Positions 57,666 to 64,000 of a stretch of 64,000 bases of DNA are shown piece after piece (the first letter of the stretch is position 1; each line of letters opens with the position of its first letter). A program made the position numbers and the translations under genes. The stretch covers positions 5,191,218 through 5,255,217 of the forward strand of contig CM019068.1 of the NCBI GenBank assembly GCA_009667805.1. Reading direction: 5' to 3'. Below the pieces are notes generated by a model. The model did not search any database. It was not told the origin of the DNA and was given only the letters and a program-made list of their open reading frames with translations. The DNA is from Leptobrachium leishanense (lineage: Eukaryota > Chordata > Amphibia > Anura > Megophryidae).

Positions 57666-59235
57666 CATCGAAGCCGCTCTCCCCCGCAGACCACATGGCG
57701 TGTCTGGAAGTGTTTGTTATTATGCAAACCCTGTTTAAAAGGATTCATTGACGGACGCCGAACCACATTGATCACACGGGCGATTTGCATGTAAAACGCA
57801 TAAGGTGTGTGTTTGCATGTGTGGAGGGAAATGAGGGGTTTGGGAGGTTTCTGCTCCTCATTACGTGACCTGATCACTATTAACCCATGTGAGGCTTCAC
57901 AGCCGAGAGACTGAATGCAGAGTATAGGGTCTAAAAGGTTAAAGTCTTTATATGTCGGTGTGATATTATTTGATGCTTCAGCAACGCATCTTTTACCTTT
58001 TTTAAAGTTTGAAAAACCGTTGAGGGCTGAAACGTGTCTTTAGTGACAGCGAGCGACATCACGGCACGTTTCAGACCTCTAGGGGAGCGCACAGTGTCAG
58101 TATTTTGCTTTCCCGGAGCCTGGCGCAGCTGAGCCACCCATCTAGCTAGTGCACAGTCAGCTTGTGCCACTGAGTGCTGTGTTTTATCTCTTTCTACATT
58201 GAGTGTGTGTATTATGTGATACTATGTACATTTGTTCAGTCCTGACATATTGTGGCAAAAATCCATTGCCAGCCATTAACCCTTAGCGCTTCCCTATGTT
58301 AGGGGCTCACAGCTGGTGGCCTTTCCTGCAATGCACGAGACACCATTAAGACGGGAGTGAGCCCTGCTGGAGGCTGTGTCTGCTCCGCCTCGCTGGGTCT
58401 GGCAGGGTAGAGGTGGAAGGACAGCAGGTAACTATTTGCTCTCTGCGTCCTGCAGTTTTCAGTGAGCGGAGCTGTGGATCAGGCCGTGTCCACCAACAAA
58501 CAGGGGACCAGGATGTTTTTGAGCTTTTTTTCTGTGTTCAGTGTTACTTTTTATTTTGCATTTAAATGAATTTTCCTTTACCGGTTGGAAAGAGAATACC
58601 GCGCGCAGCTCGCCCATGGAAAGGCCGCTTACCCTCCAGGCACCTGTGCTTTGTGTACAAAGTATAGGAAGTGTTAATGTTGCGGTATCTGCTGCCACAA
58701 ACGTTTGTGTCTTTACTAGATCTAGCCGGGGGCTCTGTCATTATCAATATACTTAGGAGACGATGCCTTAATTCTCGCACCTGGGGTGGGATATGACCCC
58801 CTTGTTAAAGGTGAGATGCCCCCAATGCCCCGGGGAGAAAACGTTACCACCGTCTGATCGCCCCAGGAGCGCATAACAGATCTCAGAGAAGGTTCCGGGT
58901 GTTTGATAATTTTTATTTGTATGTTCAGTCTCACGGGGAGGATTCCTGTATCCGCGGGCGAACAGACGCGTTACTGCCGATCCCTGGAAAAAGCAAGCAA
59001 ACACATTGTGTGAGTGTACAAACACAGCCGCCAGGTACAATATAACATCCAGCATTAAATATAATGGGATTAACCCTGCGAGCAACTGACTCATGGAATC
59101 TCCTCACGCACGGCAGGGCTCGTCTCCTCGGGCTATTTATGATGAAAACCCATTAAATCATTGAAAAACACAAACAATAGTCAATACCAGATTAGTAATC
59201 CGAGGATAGAACACGGATACATTGTATAATAGATC
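57666..59235. other. Non-repetitive 1.5 kb, no gene recognised
   Basis: This follows the satellite without repeat structure. A perfect octamer ATTTGCAT lies at 57783-57790 and a near match, ATGCAAAC, at 57723. Short ORFs on both strands lack family motifs. It may be host single-copy sequence. Confidence 0.4.
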
Positions 59236-60745
59236 TATAATACGACAAATAATAGGAAACAGTGTATAATAAAAAGAAAAGAGTGCATTAAAGATACAAT
59301 ACTGTGTTTAATAAAGGGCTCTATTACATTCTTCGCCCAAAATCATTCGCGCAGAGCAATTTTTTTTGCGCGCAGCGTTAAGCGTTATCACGCGAAAATT
59401 AACGGTGGTATTACGATCCGAACGCATTTTCTCAACTGTCAAAATATAAAGGTCCTAAAAACGATGCGCAAAACAAAGAGTAATATGTGAGCAGTATCGT
59501 TGCGCATGTAAATCAGTGCGCGGAATGTTTCTTTCGCGGGATTCAGCCAATCAGAAGAAGGTTAATTGACTCACTTACGTTTTTGCACCTGTCAAAATAA
59601 ATCTGAGTATATATGCTGCAGCAATAAAAAAAATATACGCACGAATCCACAATTTTATTGTTTGGGTATGTGTAGAATGTGTAACTATACTGTGCTGTAT
59701 TTTTTTTCGTGCTGGTGTTTTTCGTTTCAGCCAGAACGTTCAGATTTGCCGTTACCACCAGCTTTTCAAAGACGTTAAAATTATGCGCAAATGTCGTTCG
59801 TAAAAAGATACGCATTGATTGTAATACCATCCGTGTACCAGCGCACGAACGCATTTGCACTCACAATGTTAAGTACAGGACGCGCACAGTTCATCACGCT
59901 CGCGCAGGTCCATCCGCATTAAACGATAACGCGCATCGTTTGCGCGAACGTTGTATTACGATGTTCAGCGCAAAGGGTTTTGCCCCTCGCGGTAATGCAC
60001 ATTTGCGCGCACAAAAACAAATGTGCGAAGATTGTAATAGGGGTCAAAGTGTATAAAAAATAAAATAGTGTATATGTTTAATAAAGGGTATAATAGAATA
60101 GAGTGTATAAAATATATAATAGTGTGTTTGATATAGTACAGTGTATAATAAATAGAATACAGTGTAAAATATATAATACTGTGTTTCATAGATAGCGGGT
60201 ATAATAAATAGAGTGTGTAAAATATATAATACTGTGTTTAATAGATAGCGGGTATAATAAATAGAGTGTGTAAAATATATAATACTGTGTTTCATAGATA
60301 GCGGGTATAATAAATAGAATACAGTGTAAAATATATAATAGTGTGTTTCATAGATAGCGGGTATAATAAATAGAGTGTGTAAAATATATAATACTGTGTT
60401 TAATAGATAGCGGGTATAATAAATAGAATACAGTGTAAAATATATAATACTGTGTTTAATAGATAGCGGGTATAATAAATAGAATACAGTGTAAAATATA
60501 TAATACTGTGTTTCATAGATAGCGGGTATAATAAATAGAGTGTGTAAAATATATAATACTGTGTTTAATAGATAGCGGGTATAATAAATAGAATACAGTG
60601 TAAAATATATAATACTGTGTTTAATAGATAGCGGGTATAATAAATAGAATACAGTGTAAAATATATAATACTGTGTTTAATAGATAGCGGGTATAATAAA
60701 TAGAATACAGTGTAAAATAATAAATTATGTAACAGTGTACAAAAA
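59236..60745. repeat. AT-rich minisatellite of 53-57 bp, split by a MITE
   Basis: From about 60060 to 60745 there are about a dozen units with ATATATAATACTGTGTTT, AATAGATAGCGGGTATAATA, and AATAGAATACAGTGTAA. Similar sequence (ACAATACTGTGTTTAATAAA) precedes the MITE at 59316, so the MITE lies inside the array. Confidence 0.9.
59316..60045 (+). mobile_element. GGGCTCTATTACATT-type MITE, full copy
   Basis: Imperfect terminal inverted repeats (GGGCTCTATTACATTCTTCG; inverse end GAAGATTGTAATAGGGGTC) enclose 730 GCGCACG-rich bases. AAA flanks both ends (59313-59315, 60046-60048), a possible 3-bp target. Copies at 4091-4262 and 23510-23981 are truncated. No transposase. Confidence 0.75.
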
Positions 60746-60750
60746 ATATA

Positions 60751-61466
60751 GAGCCATATTTCCTCCCTAATGCTAAATCGGGGACGCTAACGAGGAGGAC
60801 AATGTGTGTCTGCAGGTTTCCCCATAGCATCTCCATTTAACGCTAGATTCCGGGGCAGGTGATGCTTCGGCACCTCGCCCTGAAACGAAGTGCTGCCCTC
60901 GGTGATACTTGTAGCAGCGCTTCTGAGCCGCTATGAGTATCACCTCCTGGAGTCTCTAAGACTCCATGGAGGGTTGCACTGCTGGGTCTCGAGCTCTGTG
61001 TGACCACGATCTCACTCTTGCTGCGGTGTGAGACTGGGAACTGTTTGTCCCCAGTCTCACTCTGCTCCCAGCAACCAGGAGATGCAGCGGATTGGGCCGC
61101 TGTTCTTGCTAGGAGATGAGATGTGAGCATTGGATTTATTGGGGGTATAGGGGGTGCAAAAAGATTCTGCAGAAGCGCAATCAGGTAGCACCAGCTTTTA
61201 GGTGTAGCAAAATTTTTGTGAATAAATAGAGCTAGCACTTTGTAATCTCTTACTTATCCTACCGCTAATTACTGATTGGCTCCCCATGTTAAGTATAGGA
61301 TGTGCAAAGTACAGGAAGCTCGGACAACCACTGATGCGCTAACGGATTTTGCACGGGTTTAGAGGTAGGAAGGTAAAATGGGGCGGCATGTGTTAAAGTT
61401 ACTTATCCTGATGTTACCGCTAACTCACCCGAACGCCAACGTTAGCATTTACTGGGGGATAGAGCC
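60751..61466. mobile_element. MITE-like element with GAGCC...GGCTC ends
   Basis: The ends GAGCCATATTTCCTCCC and GGGGGATAGAGCC are roughly inverse and both are followed inward by TAATGCTAA / TTAGCATT. It lies between minisatellite pieces and shares AACGTTAGC and CCATGTTAAGTATAGGATG motifs with its neighbours. No gene is recognised. Confidence 0.5.
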
Positions 61467-61496
61467 TGTAGTATGATGTTACACTATAAATATACT

Positions 61497-62508
61497 GGGC
61501 TCTATTACATTCCAAACGCTAACGTTAGTGTTCACCTGTCTGAGCGTTAACGTTAGCCCTGGTGGGTTGTCCCTAGCGTGCGCGCACCGTATTACTATCC
61601 CAACGCTAATGGGTTAAAAAACCTGTTAGTGATTCGGATCTTTTCAGCGCGAGGTTACTGTACTTTGCGCTTCCTATGCTTAACATGCGGAGCCCGAAGA
61701 GTTAATTAGCGTTAGGATTACAAAGTCCCAGCGCTGATTACCGTTCCGCTGCGGTTAATTCAAAAGTTAACCAGTCAGGACCTGGTGCTAACAGATTCCG
61801 CTTCTCCAGAATCCGTCAGCACCAGCAGAAACCCCCCCCAAATAAATCACCTACTCACCTTCCATCCCATGGGGTGGGATCGGTGGCTCCAACCACCTCC
61901 TCTGGCCGCCAGGAGCAGGGAGAGACTGGGAAAAAAGTCCCCGAGTTTCCCTCTGCGGATCACTACACCGACCTGCCAGATCTCGTGAGGCGAGGTCCAA
62001 TAGGTCATGTGACCGGCAGCGTCTGCCTCAATGGAGCAGATACTCCCGGTGGCGCTTATTGCTGCAACCCGCAGCCTGGGGCTTAGTGCTGAATTACAAT
62101 GCAGGCTGCTTTTTAGTGCCTGCATCGTAATGTCACACTAAAACGGAGACGCAAAGGAGAAACATGCAGGCCCGCATTATCTGCAGGCACGCATTATCTG
62201 CAGGCGCACATTATCTGCAGGCGCGCATTATCTGCAGGCGTGCATTATCTGCAGGCGTGCATTATCTGCAGGCGCGCATTATCTGCAGACACGCATTATC
62301 TGCAGGCGCACATTATCTGCAGGCGCGCATTATCTGCAGGCGCGCATTATCTGCAGGCGCGCATTATCTGCAGGCGTGCATTATCTGCAGACACACATTA
62401 TCTGCAGACACACATTATCTGCAGACACGCATTATCTGCAGGCGCGTGTTATATGCAGGTTTTTCTCCTTTGCGTCCCTGTTTTAGCGCAATGAATGTAA
62501 AATAGCCT
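61497..62508 (+). mobile_element. AACGCTAACG-rich MITE, copy with internal array
   Basis: It starts GGGCTCTATTACATTCC and ends AATGTAAAATAGCC. Blocks such as CAGCGCGAGGTTACTGTACTT, CCCAGCGCTGATTA and TGCCTGCAT(C/T)GTAAT are shared in order with 62528-63223. The 3' part is expanded by a 17-bp array. Minisatellite sequence lies outside on both sides. Confidence 0.75.
62167..62458 (+). repeat. 17-bp array, 17 copies
   Basis: Seventeen units of GCGCGCATTATCTGCAG with changes mostly in the first five bases (GCGTG, ACACG, GCACG). The array is absent from the sister MITE at 62528. It keeps several frames open, giving a 17-residue protein repeat that is not a gene. Confidence 0.95.
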
Positions 62509-62527
62509 GCTGTGTATAAAAGATATA

Positions 62528-63223
62528 GGGCCACATTACAATCCTGGTGCTAACGTTACTACTCACCTGCGTGAGCATTAATGTTAGCCGCGGTGGCTAC
62601 CGCACATTGCAATCCAAACGCTAATGGGTTAAGTAACCCGTTTGCGTTTGGTATCTTTTGCTTCTCAGCGCGAGGTTACTGTACTTTGTGCTCCCTATGT
62701 TTAACATGGGGAGCGCAAAGCGTTAATCAGCGCTGGTATTACAATGTCCCAGCGCTGATTAACGCCTGGATCTGGTCAGCGAAAAGTTAACCAGAGCCAG
62801 CACTTGGTGTTAACAGATTCCACTTCTGCACAATCCATTAACACCAGCCAAAAATTTTTAAATAAAAATCCAGATACTCACCTCCTGTCCCGCGGTGAGG
62901 ACCGCGGCTCTGTCCGCCTCCTCTGTCACCGGGAACCGAGGGAGAAATTGGGGAAACAGTCCCTCAGTCTCTCCCTGCAGATCACTTCGCCGACCTGCCG
63001 AGGCGAGATCTGGCTGGTCATGTGACCAGCAGAGGAAAACTCAATGGAGTACTATGGACTCCATCGAGTGGATGCTCGTGGCGGCGCTTAGCGCTGCTGA
63101 GAACATCCCGGGGCATAGCGCCCGCTAACAATGCAGGCAGCTTTTAAAGTGCCTGCATTGTAATCTCCCGTTAAAACAGGACACTTGCACTCCCATTTGA
63201 GCGTGGAGGATGTAATGTAGCCC
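62528..63223 (+). mobile_element. AACGCTAATG-rich MITE, sister copy
   Basis: Ends GGGCCACATTACAATCC and GGATGTAATGTAGCCC form an inverted repeat. ATA flanks both sides (62525-62527 and 63224-63226), a possible 3-bp target. It is about 696 bases long, non-coding, with several internal short palindromes (for example CGCTAATGGGTTAAGTAACCCG). Confidence 0.8.
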
Positions 63224-63226
63224 ATA

Positions 63227-64000
63227 ATCTAGTGCATAATAAATTTACTGTGTATAAAATATATAATACAGTGTATAATAAATATACTGTGAATAATAGA
63301 TATAATACAGTGCATAATAAATAATAAATATACTGTGTATAATAGATATAATACAGTGCATAATAAATATACTGTGTATAATAGATATAATACAGTGTAT
63401 AATAAATATACTGTGTATAATAGATATAAAACAGTGTATAATAAATATAATGTGCATAAAAGACATAATACAGTGTATAATAAATATACAGTGAATAATA
63501 GATATAATACAGTGTATAATAAATATACTGTGAATAAAAGATATAATACCGTGTATAATAAATATACTGTGAATAATAGATATAATACAGTGTATAATAA
63601 ATATACTGTGTATAATAGATATAATACAGTGTGATAATAAATATACTGTGTATAATAGATATAATACAGTGTGATAATAAATATACTGTGAATAATAGAT
63701 ATAATACAGTGTATAATAAATATACTGTGTATAATAGATATAATACAGTGTATAAAAATATACTGTGAATAATAGATATAATACAGTGTGATAATAAATA
63801 TACTGTGAATAATAGATATAATACAGTGTATAATAAATATACTGTGTATAATAGATATAATACAGTGTATAATAAATATACTGTGTATAATAGATATAAT
63901 ACAGTGCATAATAAATATACTGTGTATAATAGATATAATACAGTGTATAATACATATACTGTGTATAATAGATATAAAACAGTGTATAATAAATATAATG
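63227..64000. repeat. 39-bp minisatellite running off the window
   Basis: About 19-20 units of 39 bases: ATAATACAGTGTATAATAAA and TATACTGTGTATAATAGAT, with alternation of GTGTATAA and GTGAATAA. It continues beyond 64000. Because 39 is a multiple of three, long frames of up to 236 residues stay open; they are not genes. Confidence 0.95.

Noticed and set aside
50734..57877. Tandem array as CRISPR or as rDNA spacer
   Set aside because: Units are direct 152-bp repeats without short unique spacers, no cas-like genes are present, and no rRNA sequence was recognised beside it.
58459..59094. Host exons in the non-repetitive region
   Set aside because: Short frames on both strands overlap, lack known domains and show no convincing splice-bounded structure by eye.
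62164..62505. ORFs encoding a 17-residue repeat (ALSAGAHYLQARIICR type)
   Set aside because: The frame is kept open by the 17-bp array and appears in more than one frame.
63229..63955. Long minus-strand frames of 226 and 236 residues
   Set aside because: They are translations of a 39-bp tandem repeat whose length is a multiple of three; the protein is a strict 13-residue repeat with no other support.

Overview
This looks like a gene-poor, repeat-dense stretch of a large vertebrate genome. The combination of families fits an amphibian, most likely a frog: L1/Tx1-type LINEs, an L2/CR1-type LINE tail, a Penelope-like element (PLE) with a GIY-YIG domain, Gmr1-like Ty3/gypsy elements with a SCAN-related Gag, long-TIR Tc1 elements, hAT elements starting TAGGGATGAG, and long minisatellites. 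The species is an inference. I recognise no host protein-coding exon, tRNA or rRNA. Every coding region I can name belongs to a transposable element, and almost all are broken.

Layout. 1-4.3 kb: a TTAA-ended repeat and a decayed LINE (minus strand) whose ORF1 was hit by an A-rich hAT-type insert with a perfect 8-bp target duplication. 4.46-15.3 kb: a long hAT element with promoter, a 68-bp tandem array and a decayed BED-finger transposase, split in its 3' part by a nearly full-length L1/Tx1 LINE (9.3-14.9 kb). 15.97-21.56 kb: a Tc1 element split by a young Gmr1-like LTR element with 4-bp target duplications. 22-29 kb: a CAGGG-ended element, MITE pieces, a hairpin and a 35-bp minisatellite. 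29.3-31.7 kb: a second Gmr1-like element (minus), deleted in the part the first one keeps. 31.7-32.7 kb: an L2-type LINE tail carrying a MITE. 33.7-41.1 kb: a truncated Tc1 copy, then a second hAT copy entangled with a PLE as a large inverted duplication. 42-50.3 kb: a 13-14-bp TTTTATAATGGG satellite with layered insertions, including an 1.8-kb foldback with an 8-bp target duplication. 50.85-57.66 kb: 44 copies of a 152-bp satellite, each with a TATAAATAG box. 59.2-64 kb: AT-rich minisatellites interrupted by four GGGCTCTATT-type MITEs, one carrying its own 17-bp array.

How the parts relate. The window is best read as layers of insertion. Order can be deduced where an element is split and its empty site is visible in a second copy elsewhere in the window: LTR element into Tc1, LINE into hAT, foldback into the CAGGG element, CAGGG element into satellite, and TTAA repeat into a MITE inside the same satellite. 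The most unusual items are the pair of Gmr1-like elements (integrase before reverse transcriptase, with complementary deletions), the hammerhead-like hairpins at four PLE-type 3' ends, the PLE/hAT inverted duplication, and the TATA-box satellite with a duplicated four-unit block.
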